A stretch of DNA of 64,000 nucleotides from Thereva unica (lineage: Eukaryota; Arthropoda; Insecta; Diptera; Therevidae): the NCBI GenBank assembly GCA_949987705.1, contig OX465282.1:83440070-83504069 (forward strand), written 5' to 3'. The notes beneath the pieces were generated by a model. That model made no database searches. It saw only the letters and a program-made list of their open reading frames with translations, and had not been told where the DNA came from. Position 1 is the first letter of the stretch. Each line of letters opens with the position of its first letter. The position numbers and the translations under genes are program-made. Shown piece after piece: positions 10,268-21,889 of the stretch.

Positions 10268-13200
10268 TTAGGGAAATGAGGCACCTGTAACGAGATAGGC
10301 GAGTTTTAAACGATTTTTATGAACCGTAGTTTGTTTGCCTTTACATTGAATAGTGATATTTTGATTATTATGAAGTTTAATTATTTTATAAGGTCCTTTA
10401 AAGTTTGGGGAAAGCTTTTTTGATAGTCCTACTTTTGTTTGGCTATCTTCCAAATAAACGTAATCATTTACTTTAAAGTTATGAGTATTGATATTTCGAT
10501 CGTGGTTGATCTTTGATTTTTGTTTAGCGTCGAGTAAATTATCTCTTGCTATTTGATGACTTCGGTTTAGTCTGTATTTTAGTTGGTCATGGTAAGATTC
10601 GTAAGTGTATTTGAATTCTGGGGTTGAAGTGATAGAAGTAGGTAAAATTGGTTTATGTCCGAACAAAAGCTCGTAAGGAGTAAATTTAGTAGAAGCATGT
10701 ACATGTGTGTTATATGAGAACATCGCGAGTGGAATATATTTATCCCAATCGGTTTGTTTGTCATTTATGTAATGTTTCAAATAGTCTTTGAGAGTGGAAT
10801 GAGATCGTTCTAGCGCTCCATTTGATTGAGGATGGTATGCAGTAGTGAAGTAATGCTTTATTTGAAATAATTTAGTGAAAAAAATAAAATAAAAAAGAAA
10901 GACTATTGGCTACGGATTCGGCACAGTGGTTGGCTAATGGTATAGCATATGACAATTTGGTTAGATCGTCTTGCATTGTGAGGATATATTTGAATCCATT
11001 TTCAGATAATGGTAGGGGTCCTACAATATCTAGAGCTAATTTTTCGAATGGTTGATTGCTTGTGCTTGTAATCTCCATAGGTGCTTTATAAGTTTTACGG
11101 AGAGTTTTATTTGTTTGACATGAAACACATTGTTTGATATGTAGTTTTATGTCACTTCGCATCTTAGACCATTTGTAATTCCGTCGGATACGTTTCATCA
11201 TTCTGTGAAATCCACAATGACCAGAGATTGGAGAGTCGTGATATTCTTTCAAAATTAACGGAATTTGTTCTTTTGGTGGGTGAACGATAACATTTTTATG
11301 GATCGTTATTTTTATTTTAGAATTTCTAAATACAAACAGTATTATGTCTTTGCATTTTTGATAGTTAAATTGATTGAAATCATCCACAGGGTTAGCAATT
11401 GAGATGGATTTTACATTATCCTTTTCTAATTGAATGCGTAGATTTTGCATGGTATAGAAAAAGTCAGCATATAAGGGTTTGTCATAAAAGTTTTGTTTAA
11501 GAAAGCAGTGATAATAAGTTTGTTGATTATTATTCTTGGTTTTGTAATTGGAATAAAGCTCATGAGGCATATTTTTAATTACTTCGAAATCAGTGGATTT
11601 GGTTTCTTTGGTTTCGATGTATGAAATAATAACTTCGTTTTCTTGTGGAATACGAGAAAGACAATCGGCATTAGTATTTACGCGGCCTGGTTTATACATA
11701 ACCTCATAATCGTATTCTTCTAATTTTAGTCTCCATCTGACTAATTTCGAACCAGGGTCCTTGATGTTGAAAAGCCAATTTAATGGTCTATGATCAGTAA
11801 TGATTTTGAAGTGTCGGCCGTATAGATACGGTCTAAAATGGTTAGTAGCCCAAACAACAGCTAATAGTTCTCGCTCAGTAGTACTATAGTTTGATTCGGC
11901 TCTATTAAGCGTTCTACTAGCAAAGGCTATTGGTAGGTCAGAACCAACGATACCCTGACTTAGAACGGCTCCGATCGCAAAGCTCGATGCGTCGGTCGTA
12001 AGGATAAACTCTTTGGAGAAGTCTGGATATTGCAGTATCGGTTCAGAAATGAGTTTTTGTTTTAAAGTGTTAAAAGATTCTTCTTGTTCTTCTTTCCATA
12101 CGAATGGTATATTTTTCTTGAGAAGATTTGTTAAGGGTTTTGTGATTAAAGAAAAATTTTCAATGAAACGTCGATAATAACCGACAAGACCTAAAAAGGA
12201 TTTAATTTCCTTTGGGTTACGTGGATTAGGGTATTTCAATATAACCTGGATTTTATCTGGATTTGGTTTTACTCCTTGACTAGTAATAATGTGACCCAAA
12301 TAAGCAACTTCAGTGCGCATAAACTCACACTTGTCCGGTTGTAATTTTAAGTTATGTGACCGAATTCTTTTGAAAACATCCCTTAATTTTGTTTCGTGAA
12401 CTTGAATATTGGGAGCGTAAATGACTATATCGTCAAGATATACAAAACAATGAAGACCTTGGAGACCAGTTAAAACAGCATCCATAAGTCTCTGGAACCT
12501 AGCGGGTGCGTTTTTTAGTCCAAATGGCATTCGAACGAATTCGAAGTGCCCAGTAGGAGCAGAAAATGCAGTTTTGTGACAATCTTCTGGCTTCATCTCA
12601 ATCTGATGGAAGCCTGAAGCTAAATCCAGTGTAGTGAAGTATGCAGAATGACTTAATTGATCAAGAATATCAGAGATGTTGGGGAGCGGATATGCGTCTC
12701 CAACTGTTACTTCGTTGAGCTTTCTGTAGTCAACTACGACGCGCCATTTCTGTTTCCCGGATGCGTCCAATTTCTTTTTTACCACCCATAGGAGAGCTGA
12801 CCAAGGTGATACAGAGGGTTTAATGATTCCTTGATTAAGCATTTTAGATATTTGAGAGTTTACTTCCTCTTTATGAATTTGAAGATAGCGATAAGTTTTC
12901 GCAGCGATTGGTGCAGAATTATTAGTAATGATTTCATGTTTTATAGTAGAAGTTGAAGAGAGGATGTCTCCCTTCAAATAAAATATGTCGTTGAATTCTT
13001 TACATACGTTCAAGAGTGATTCCTTTTCTTCGGAATTTAAATGAGAGATTCGAAGATTTTGCATGAGTTCATTTATTCTTGATTCCTTTGCAATAAGAGG
13101 AAAAGTTTGTGAATTAGTAATAAATACAGATTTTGAATCTATAGAACTAGAATTTGAATTGGGAATTAGTGTTTGATTCTTATCAGCTTTTGTTGGATTG

Positions 13201-13890
13201 AGACTGCTGAATTCGATTGGAATAGGTTCTAGTTTTAATTTGATTTGGTTTAATTTAAATTTTTCTTCCGTTGTATTTAAAATAGTGGCAAGAGCTTTTG
13301 AATTAGAATTGACTTTAGTGAAAGCCCTACAAAGATAAATACCTTTTCCTATGGAAGTGTCTGGAATAGTTCCTTCCTTTATAGAAGGATTCAGAACCTC
13401 TACTTCAATTAAAGTTTCAGTTCTAGGTTCTAGGAGTTGTACATTATGATAAGAGAATTGATTATGATAAGGATTACACATGATCGGAACTGAGTTATTC
13501 TTTATTCTTAGAGCATCGATTTCATAATCAACGATAGCTTTGTTTGGTTTAAGGAAATCGTTTCCTAATATTCCATCAAACGGAATATTGGAATTTTCGC
13601 TGATAGCGTGGAAACAGTGTTTAAAAGATGCATTTATGTTGAAATTTAAATTTAAGTCGATACATCCAATAGTTTTTATTGAATGACTAGGGCTAATGCC
13701 TTTTATATTGATTTGCCAATTTTTATTTATTGCCGTTTGTCGAGCAAGAGAATTCGCTTTAATGACAGATACGTTAGCTCCTGTATCGATAAGGAGTTTG
13801 AGGTTTAATGTTTTTGATTCAGTGCAGGATATAGAAATATAAGATGAAGTTTTTTCAGTAAAAAGAACAACTTTGTATTGGTTACCATTA
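10268..13890 (-). pseudogene. pol: Gypsy-type Pol: protease, reverse transcriptase, RNase H, integrase; one frameshift
   Basis: On the minus strand an aspartic protease motif (LIDTGANVSVI, about 13780) precedes the 869-codon frame from 13481. Reverse transcriptase follows with VYLDDIVIYA near 12430, then RNase H (TTDASSFAIGAVLSQ near 11985). The integrase begins with an HHCC zinc motif (HCGFHRMM..CVSCQTNK, 11230-11105) and the core Asp in LALDIVGPLP. The frame breaks at about 10870 in an A/T homopolymer tract. The rest of integrase, including the glutamate region NGALERS near 10810 and the C-terminal domain, is open in another frame to 10268. The domain order is Ty3/Gypsy. Pol is shifted relative to gag, consistent with ribosomal frameshifting. 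Confidence 0.92.
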
Positions 13891-13891
13891 T

Positions 13892-14854
13892 TTAAAGAGA
13901 ATTTTCCACCAGGGCAACCTCTGCTGGTTTTGGACTCATGTTTTTTGAGTTATGAAAGTATTGTTTTTTGCGACTATTATTATATTGTCGTTTTCTACAT
14001 TCTGTAATTAAATGGCCTTTAGATTTGCAGTAATTACAGACTTTAATTTGTTGATGCTTTTCAGGCTCGTGATTAGAATGTTGTGTTGTGTGCTTAGAAG
14101 GATCTTGAGTTGTGCGATTACCAGTTTGAATGACCCTTACTGAATTACCGAGTTTGTGAGGAGTTTTCATGTTATAAAAGTTTTTGCTAAAATTGTTTCT
14201 TGGATTATGAAAGTTGTTGCTAAAATTATTTCTTGAATGGTACATGTTTTGCACCTGTTCTTCAGCGATTGCAATTGAAATAGCTTCGTTTAGAGTTTTT
14301 AATTCTCGAACGCGAAGTACGTTACTTATATGCGATAGTGAAAAGTATATAAAACGATTGAGTGCAATTTCGCTTCATAATTCTAATCTTCCTTCGAGTG
14401 ACGTTTCACTTGGATTTTGCTGTTGAGTAGCATTGATAGTCCTTTTCAGACAAGTTTCAACTCGAAAGACAAACTGAGTCACCGATTCGTTATTGTTTTG
14501 TTTTAGATTAGTGAGCTCGCAGAGCAATTGAGAGTAATGTTTACGATCCTGGTACATAGTTTTGAGAAAGTTTTTCAACTCGTCCCAGGTTTGAAAAGTA
14601 CGATTTATGCAAGCTGCTTTAGCTTTTCCTGAGATTTGCATGATAATATAGTCTAAAAGAATATATTTTTGATTTGTAGTGGCCAAAGCAAATGCTTTGT
14701 TGCAGTCTGCAATAAAAGCACATAATTCATCACGTGATCCGTCGAAAGGTTTTATAAATCGGATTAAAAATGTAATGGGAAGACCGTCATCTAAATTAAT
14801 AGTTTCAATATCTTCAACTTCAGCTTCTTGATTTGGCTGCATTGGTTCATCCAT
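13892..14854 (-). pseudogene. gag: Gag with CCHC zinc knuckle, one in-frame stop
   Basis: The N-terminal 159 codons begin MDEPMQPNQEAEVED and include a capsid-like helical region (FIKPFDGSRDELCAFI..LKNFLKTMY). A TGA at 14375-14377 ends this part. The same frame resumes and carries a repetitive Asn-rich segment (YHSRNNFSNNF) and a nucleocapsid CCHC knuckle CNYCKSKGHLITEC near 14040. It stops at 13892, next to the protease region of pol. Role: particle shell and RNA binding. The region 14855-15235 upstream is the untranslated leader. Confidence 0.88.
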
Positions 14855-15220
14855 TTTGGAATGATTTGTTTTGCAAAATTATTTATATATAGTGTGGGTG
14901 TACACGAGAATTTTAAAGAATGCGTAAGAATGCAAGGCAAAAATTATTCAATTAGTTAAAAGCACTTTCACTTTGATTTATAATTTTCACTTAAATTTGA
15001 ATGAATTCTCCGATCATATCACACAATTTCAATAAAAGTATAAATTTATTTTATTTATTTTCGGAATTATTATTATAATTAATTATTATATAATATAAAT
15101 CTCACAAAATTTCTTGGGAAAATTTGGGAAAAGATTTTAGGATATCGCAAAACAATTACTCACAGTATTAAATGTGTTATTTTCATCTTCTTCTAAGGTA
15201 GATCCTCCAATATTTATTTC

Positions 15221-15233
15221 ACTTCTGACACCA
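15221..15233 (-). promoter_or_regulatory. Primer-binding site, probably tRNA-Leu
   Basis: Two bases inside the 5' LTR the minus strand reads TGGTGTCAGAAGT, complementary to a tRNA 3' end ending in CCA. From memory this matches insect tRNA-Leu. Confidence 0.7.
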
Positions 15234-15235
15234 GT

Positions 15236-15685
15236 TGTTAAGTGCAACTTCTATCCTTTGAAATTTCACTTAATGTTGTGGGCAATTATCCGCACTAAAT
15301 TACACGGTTTTATAATAATAAATCTTTATTACGATAAATTCACTTTATTAATGATATTTAAACTTTTAACTAACTATAAAAGATTTTAAAGAAAAACTTA
15401 ATTCAAATCCGAACAATATTCGCGTGTTTCTAGTAAGGGGTTCAAACTGGTAATGAATGAACGGATAAAATCTAAGTCTTAGGAACTTTATTATCAAAGT
15501 AAGCTAAATCTTAAGTCTAAGAATCTTATCTCTAGTTCTGACGAAATTATGAAATTCGATATGGTGCGATGTTAAGTTTTGATGACGAAGAAAATATATG
15601 TGGAGCGGATGTTTATGATACGTAGAATGTATTATATGTGGAGCGGATGTTTATGATACATAGAATGTGCTGTGTGCACATAACA
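15236..15685 (-). repeat. 5' LTR of the errantivirus-like element
   Basis: This is the near-identical partner of 7823-8272. On the minus strand it precedes the primer-binding site and should hold the promoter. ATTT follows at 15686-15689. Confidence 0.93.
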
Positions 15686-15746
15686 ATTTCAGTTCATTAG
15701 TGATTTTAATTGGTGCGTTATCTATAAAGAGTTTAATATTTCTCCA
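15686..15746 (-). pseudogene. LINE ORF2 fragment continuing across the provirus
   Basis: The minus strand encodes NIKLFIDNAPIKITNELK, which reads directly into YLGVSFNN beyond the provirus at 7822. The upstream edge near 15746-15752 is the inversion junction with the plus-strand ORF1 part. Confidence 0.8.
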
Positions 15747-15751
15747 CGAGA

Positions 15752-17368
15752 TCATCCCCAACCCACACTGATGAGAGTGATTTAACCACAGACATCGGTA
15801 TTAAAAGAAAATTATCTTCAAATAACCTGGAAAATCAACCTAGTTCTTCAAGAAGCGGTTCTTTCCTTCCTGACATCGAGGGAACCAATATTGAAAACAG
15901 AGCAGAACCTAGCATCATGGCGTCACAACGTGACTTTGGAAAAGACTTCGCATCTTCTGAAAATGCTAATATTGATAGCAACCCTTGGATAAATTATATC
16001 TAACAAAAGATATAAAAAAGGTGAAATTAATGAATTTAACTCTTATAAGAAAAATAATACTAACAATATTTCTAGACATATCAGCAAACCTAACCCTAGT
16101 TATAGTCATAATAGATTTAGTAGTCTAGATAACCTCGAAAATATCGAATCTCTTGACTCAAATATTGTTACCAATAATATTAACCCTAACAATAAAAATA
16201 AAAATAGTTCTAACAACTTTGTTACTCGGATTAGTTCGGATAATATTTTTAATACCGTAAATTTTTCTAATGATAAAAAAACCCTTGAACTTCTTATACG
16301 ATAGGGAGACAACACCCCTCTTCTGTACATAACGTAAAAGTATCTAACCCAAAACCCAAACTTCAACCCCCTATCCTGGCCAAAAATTTAAACCTAAAAA
16401 AATGGTCCGATCTCTTCAAAGAGGAAAGAATTGACTTTCTGTTTGCTAAAGGTAAAGGTGATTTTACTAAAATTTATGTAAGGGACTTACAAAGCAAGTT
16501 AAAGGTTATCGAATTCCTTAAGGATAAAAAAATTAAAGGCTTTACATATTCTAGTAAGGAAGAAAAACCTATTTCTCTCCTTATTAAGGATATCAACCGC
16601 TCGTTTGACACGGACGAAATATTGAATGAACTTAAAACCCTTTTTCCACACATAAATATTATAAAAATCTCAAAATTCGAGACTAATGCTTCAAAAAAAT
16701 TAATGATCTCTTTAGACATTATGTTATTAAAAGTAGCGCCTAATCAAGATATTAGTGAGCTCTTAAAATTAAAATACCTAGCCCACCAAAAAATCAAAAT
16801 AGAAAGACTTATTAATAAAGATAATATTCAATGTTTTAATTGCCAAGCCTTCGGGCACAGGGCTGCATACTGGGGTGGCAGCACGTAAGTCGTTTCAATC
16901 GACTTCTCCATACAAAAATTCAAGATTTTTGTATGGAGAAGTCGATTGAAACGACTTACGTGCTGCCACCCCTGCTTTAACGACTTCAGATGCGTAAAAT
17001 GCACTAAAGTACATGCTCCGGGTCCAAACAATTGCGAAACCATTAAAGGGGAGATTGAACCAAGTTATCCTAATTGTGGAATGAGCCACCCTGCTAACTA
17101 CAGAGGTTGCCCAAACTACAAACAATATGTTGAAAATAAAAAGAAAAGAGCTATGCCTTCCAAACCGACTTACCTCTTAAAAGAAAATAAAACATTTGCG
17201 GATGTTCTTAAAGAAAACACGGATCGAAATAATATCAGGGAAAACACTTTAAATATTCAAGAACAATTTCAGCTTATGCACAATATGATGCTTAAACTTA
17301 ATGATTCTATTACTCAATTAGCTGAGACAGTAAAATGCCTCATAAACATTAGGATTAATAATGCCTAA
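15752..17368 (+). pseudogene. LINE ORF1 (gag-like, CCHC knuckles), inverted 5' segment
   Basis: The reading frame begins SSPTHTDESDLTTDIGIKR and runs through a Ser/Asn-rich N-terminus with several stops and frame changes (near 16000 and 16300). It then gives KNLNLKKWSDLFKEERIDF and a nucleic-acid-binding region with zinc knuckles: CFNCQAFGHRAAY-C (split by the 99-bp hairpin), CVKCTKVHAPGPNNC and a partly degraded NCGMSHPANYRGC. The C-terminus is open to 17368 and overlaps the ORF2 start by 8 bases, a usual Jockey-clade arrangement. Role: RNA chaperone of the LINE particle. Confidence 0.8.
16873..16971. mobile_element. 99-bp hairpin MITE (GGGTGG..CCACCC ends, CTG repeat)
   Basis: The element is an essentially perfect palindrome: GGGTGGCAGCACGTAAGTCG and its complement, meeting at ATTTTTG/CAAAAAT with a tiny loop. 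CTG flanks both sides (16870-16872, 16972-16974). Discounting the insert and one CTG joins the codons of the LINE zinc knuckle (AAYC-FNDF). A relative of exactly the same length lies at 21890-21988. Confidence 0.85.
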
Positions 17369-20039
17369 CCATAAAATTAATATACTTGAAATTAATGCCA
17401 GTTCTATTAGATCTACCAAAAGAAGATTAGATTTACTTAATCTAATAAGTGATAATGGTTTCCCTGACATTATTCTGGTGTCTGAAACAAGACTTAAAAA
17501 GCGTCATAATTTAGTTGTCAGAAATGATTCAGGAGTTGGCGTCGCTATACTCATTAGGCCCCCATCCACGGTCAAACAAATCGTCAAATTCCTGGCCAAC
17601 ATCGAAAAAATTGCAAGTGTGCGTGTATAAAATACAAGTTTTCGAAGTTGGCCGCTGTTTGAAGAAAATATTTGTCTGGTTTAATATTTCCTTCAAACAG
17701 CTTAAATGTGTGTGTGAGTTTTGCCTGTGTGCCATGTAAAGTTCGCTTTGTTTACAGTAGATTATATGAAATGTCGCTCGGGATGTTTGAAGAAAGTTTT
17801 CCTCGTTGATGGCCAAAAATGTCAAAGCATAAATGTGTGCGCTGTTTGTCGAAAATTGGTTTGACGATTTGTTTGACCGTGGATGGGGGCCTATTAAAAG
17901 GCAACTTGACTTTCGGGTAGTTTATTTCGATATTAACACAGAAGCGGTATTCATACAACTAAAACTTAAAAATAAACGTAATTTTAATAAATCTCTAATC
18001 ATTGGCAGCATCTACATTTCTTCTTCTTGTAATAAAGAAAATTTCTTAAAAACATTAGATTTCATTAATAACTTAGCTAACAATTACGGAGATATCATCA
18101 TTGGTGGTGATTGGAACAGCCGTCATTCTTTTTGGGGAGATCTTAGGATTAATACAAATGGTAAGACTCTTTATGATTGGCTTATAAACAATAGCAGTAG
18201 ATCCAACCTCTCCTTAGTTAACCCGGATAGCTGTACCTTCCCGGAAAGCGAATCCGTTATTGACTTTTTTCTTTCTTCATTACCTAGAAATTATAGACTT
18301 TTTAAATACATTCTCATGCAAAACGGTTGCTTCATTTTCTGACCACTTCGCAGTTCACTTAACAGTATCTATTGGTCAAGATACCCTCCAGTTTATAAAA
18401 AATGAAAAAGTCTTTAACTTCCAAAGTGTTAATTGGACAAATTGGAAAAATGACTTATCCTTCGAAATTAGTAACAACTCACCTCCTATTATCGGTAACC
18501 TAAAAAATAATGAGATAGATTTTGGATTCAAAAACTTACAAGCGCAATAAATGATCTTAATGAAACCTATTTTATCAGAGATCAAAAGCCAAAAAACCCT
18601 TGATTTCTCCATAGAAATCAGAAGACTGCCCTCCATTAAACATAAATGGTGTAAAAAGCTTAAAATGTTATTTCATAAATATCTCAACCGAAACAATCAT
18701 GAATATAAATTCCTAAATTCTAAAATTAAATGCCTTGATAAAATCCTTCAAGACAAAATCAGAATCTTTAATAATAAGGTCTTCCAATCTAGATTGAAAA
18801 TGATCCGTCCTGGCCCTTTGGCTTTTAAAAACATTTATAACATTATTGGCAACCGTAAATTTAATAAAGAAGAAGCAATTATTTTAAACGGTGAATTGGT
18901 GAGAGATGATTATAAAATAGCTGACGCATTTGGTGAATTTTATAAAAAGTTATATGAATTTAAAAAACCCAACTCTTGTCCCGATCTCTTAAACGAAGTC
19001 GAATTATCGATTAATGAATTTTCTAATAGAAACAGCATCTTTGTTGGTCAGTTTTACCACATCACAACGTTTGACCGGAATAATTCCGCCCTTGAACCGA
19101 ATGACCAGAGTACTTTTACTAACTTAAGGAAAGTAGAAAGTCTTATTAAGATCCTAAACAACAAAAAAATCATGGGTCCTGATAACATATCTAACTTTCT
19201 GATCAAAAAATTTCCGCAAGAAATAGTCAAAGTCTTAGTAATTTTATTTAATAACTGTATCAATAACGGTTATTTTCCGAAAGCATGGAAAATCGCTAAG
19301 CTAAAGCCAATCCCTAAGAAACCAGGAGCGAAAGAAATTAATAATTTCAGACCAATTCAGATGTTATCAAACATAGGCAAACTTTATGAAAGAATAAGTG
19401 CCGAAGAATTAGACTACACCATTTCTAAAGATAGAATTATTCCGAACTTCCAATTCGGCTTTATGAAAAGTCATAGTATACTACACATGCACTTCTTAAG
19501 ATTCATAGTGACATTTCCACTAATCTTTGGAATAAAGAAACTACAATTGCTTGCGCAATGGACATTGAAAAGGCCTTTGATACAGTGTGGCTGAACGGCC
19601 TTATTTATAAATTATTAACTCTTGGTATACCGCTTACTTGGGTAAGAATAATCTCCAGTTTTCTAGAAGACCGTAGTCTAATTTTCTCTTTTGGTAAAGC
19701 ATCGTCAGAAAAGGTTTGGGTCCACTCCGGCGTACCACAAGGCTCCCTGATGGGCCCAAAACTTTATAATCTGTTTCTTGCTGATTTACCACACGTTCAT
19801 TATAACTCTAATAATCTGTACTCTACCTCAATCCTTTATGCAGACGACACCTTAGTATATGGCAGCGCAAGGACCCCAGATATGGCACGCAAGGTTGTTC
19901 AAGAACACATTACGATTATTAATAAATTTTATACTGACTGGGGAGTTAAAATAAACTCCAGCAAATCAGAAATGATTTGTTTTAGAAACGCCTCTGGAAG
20001 GGGAATTAATAATATTGTTAAAAAATGTAAAAATATTAA
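17361..20039 (+). pseudogene. LINE ORF2: endonuclease and reverse transcriptase, inverted 5' segment
   Basis: The protein starts MPNHKINILEINASS. It shows an APE-type endonuclease with SETRLK, IIGGDWNSRHSFWG and FSDHFAVHL (the last after a frameshift near 18320). Reverse transcriptase follows: NNKKIMGPDNISNFLIK, LKPIPKKPGAKEINNFRPI, then after a frameshift near 19500 MDIEKAFDTVW, HSGVPQGSLMGP and ILYADDTLVY. A stop at 18548 also interrupts it. Coding identity ends around CKNIK, exactly at the target repeat at 20040. The 337-bp MITE at 17556-17892 splits GVAILI-KRQLDF. No RNase H is seen. The domain order and post-RT region fit the Jockey clade. Confidence 0.85.
17556..17892. mobile_element. 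337-bp TIR MITE in the LINE endonuclease
   Basis: The terminal repeats pair over more than 30 bases (AGGCCCCCATCCACGGTCAA at the left, its complement at the right). ATT lies at 17553-17555 and 17893-17895. Discounting the insert and one ATT joins codons LI-KRQLDF of the LINE. A second nested inverted pair (GGCCGCTGTTTGAAG..CTTCAAACAGC) sits inside. No coding capacity. Duplication size (ATT or TA) is ambiguous, so the superfamily is left open. Confidence 0.85.
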
Positions 20040-20053
20040 ACTATCTAAATGTC
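20040..20053. repeat. Target-site duplication, right copy, of the Jockey-like LINE
   Basis: An exact copy of 6515-6528 directly follows the last LINE base. It marks the far end of the inverted 5' segment. Confidence 0.85.
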
Positions 20054-21185
20054 ACTTGGCAGAAAGACAATACACTAAAATAAAAAAAAACTTGAGGAAA
20101 CTCAACCCGAGTGGAGTCTTGGATTAATAAGATCCACAAATGGTAAAAATCTTGACTAAAGAAAAAGTACCATGCTCCTCCCCCGCCCAGGGAAAGCCGA
20201 CTTCACCTCGGATTTATCAATAGTAATCCGTTTTCAACAGCTATTTTTCCAGAAATAAAACGGTCAACATATCCGAAAAATAAAGAAACCGGGGTGATCA
20301 AGTAAATGGTAGAGGCAGTGGCGATCACTTTTCCCTTGGCGATCAACCAAACACAACATCCTTGGTGAGTGCGATCAACTATTATTTTAAAACCAAATCT
20401 TATAATTCTGAAAATTTACTGTAATTAAATAAAACATCCTTAAATTAGAGATATTTAATACTTGAGTGAAGAATGAAAATGAAGAACTGGGGGTAGCGGG
20501 TTAAGAAGGGTCTGGCGGCCCCCACAGGGTTTGATAAAATCGACCCCAAAACCTTGAAGAGGACCAAAAAAAAAAGTTTTTTGAGATTTTTTTCGCCCCC
20601 ATGGACCCCCACTAAAACCCCATAAACGAAAAAAATGTGTTTTTTATATTTGATTTTTTTTTTCGAGCGTGTAAATCAATTTACAAGCGGTTTCAACGCT
20701 ACTTAACATTTGTTTGGGGTGTGTAGATGTCCCCTGATTTTTTTCAGATTTTACTGTTATGTTTAATCGAGTGAAATATCGCTTTGAAACCAAAAAAGTC
20801 GGTAAAAATCGCGTTTTTCAAAAACAAGCCCATGGGATTTGAGTGTAGACTTGATCAAATATAACGGCCCCAATACGGTTGAAAGATACACTCTTCCCCT
20901 ACAAAATAGCGTCAATCACAGCCCATTTGGTTGCGTGTAGCCGCCGACTTTTGAACTTGAGTAAAACGAGAATTTTGAAAGTATAAAATTTTGAACTCTA
21001 AAATAAGTCGAAGTTTATCTAAACAAAAAATTACAAAAAATAATATATATTAGGGGTTTTCGAGGTCGCTGAACCAGAATATGATGTCAAAATTAGGATA
21101 AAATCTATTGCTAATCTTCGTCACTGTCTTCGTTTATAACTGGTTCGACTCTCTCAACGTGGGTACCCCTTAAGGGGGCTAATTA
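20054..21185. other. Noncoding stretch, old repeat remnants
   Basis: No gene is visible. The minus strand near 21110-21160 encodes a short acidic ending (EPVINEDSDED, stop) like the scrap at 2827. A phrase near 21055 (TTTTCGAGGTCGCTGA) recurs in inverted form near 24410-24440 (GATCAGCGACCCC), hinting at a dispersed repeat. Confidence 0.4.
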
Positions 21186-21570
21186 GGGGCCATCCATAAA
21201 TTACGTCACACTTTAGGGGGGAGGGAGGGGGTCGGCGAAGTGTGACATTGTTTGACAAGGGGTGGGGGGGGTCTTAAATTTTGTTACGTCACATTTCAAA
21301 ATCTAATATATCTAAATATAGTAATACTGTTCATTACGCGAAGGATACGTTCCGTTGAATTTTATGTTAATTTTATTAAAAAATAATTTAAATAGAAATA
21401 TATTTAATTTCGGAACTGCTGCTTTAGTTTAATAACTTCTAGATGCAAAATTGCACAATATGTGACGTCACACTAGGGCGGAGGGGGTCTCCCAAATGTG
21501 ACCAGCTGTGACAAGGACGGGGGGGTGAAAAAATCATGAAATTCGTGTGACGTAACTTATGGATAGCCCC
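21186..21570. mobile_element. 385-bp PIF/Harbinger-type MITE, TTA duplication
   Basis: The left end GGGGCCATCCATAAATTACG and right end CGTAACTTATGGATAGCCCC are inverted repeats, flanked by TTA at 21183-21185 and 21571-21573. A 3-bp TTA duplication and GGGG ends fit PIF/Harbinger. The interior has G-rich runs (AGGGGGGAGGGAGGGGG) and no coding frame. A related end occurs at 31677. Confidence 0.8.
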
Positions 21571-21889
21571 TTAAGGGTTGAAAAAAATATTTTTTTTGCT
21601 GATAATACCTATTGAACAAAACAAACCAAAAGCAAATAAAAACTTGCAATTTTTTTATATAAAGTTGATTTTTATTATTGTACGGGAAGTTTTAACCCCT
21701 TAAGGTTTGAAAATAATTTATTTTTACCTGACAGCACGCCCACAATCGAATTTGAAGCATAAACTTGAAAAAAAAAAGATTTCACTATAAACCCCTTTGT
21801 ACAGAGGTTAAACCACCCCTAAAGAGAAAAAAAAAATAAAAAATATATTGAGAAATATTTCATTTGGTGGAATCTTTAAATAAACTCTG

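Larger units (their letters stand above)
7823..15685 (-). mobile_element. Gypsy/errantivirus-like endogenous retrovirus, 7.86 kb, minus strand
   Basis: Two 450-bp LTRs (7823-8272, 15236-15685) with TGTTA..TAACA ends flank gag, pol and env in the order expected on the minus strand. ATTT is duplicated at 7819-7822 and 15686-15689, the 4-bp duplication usual for this group. By eye the LTRs differ at two positions, about 99.6 % identity, so the insertion is recent. A primer-binding site and a polypurine tract lie next to the LTRs. Each major gene carries a break (TGA in gag, a frameshift in pol, TAA in env), so this copy should be unable to move by itself. Confidence 0.92.
6529..20039 (-). mobile_element. 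Jockey-like LINE insertion with 5' inversion (twin-priming form), later invaded by a provirus and MITEs
   Basis: Two LINE parts face opposite ways. The 3' part lies on the minus strand (15746 to 15686, continuing after the provirus at 7822 down to the GAA-rich tail at 6529). The 5' part (ORF1, endonuclease, reverse transcriptase) lies on the plus strand, 15752-20039. Both outer ends abut the same 14-bp target repeat, so they form one insertion event. The 5' part stops at AAATATTAAA and the 3' part begins at the equivalent AAATATTAAACT, so together they make roughly one complete element. This is the geometry expected of twin priming. The 3' UTR is 6529-7255. Confidence 0.8.

Noticed and set aside
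6529..20039. Two independent head-to-head LINE insertions
   Set aside because: Both outer ends share the same 14-bp repeat and the segments are complementary parts of one element, which favours a single inverted insertion.
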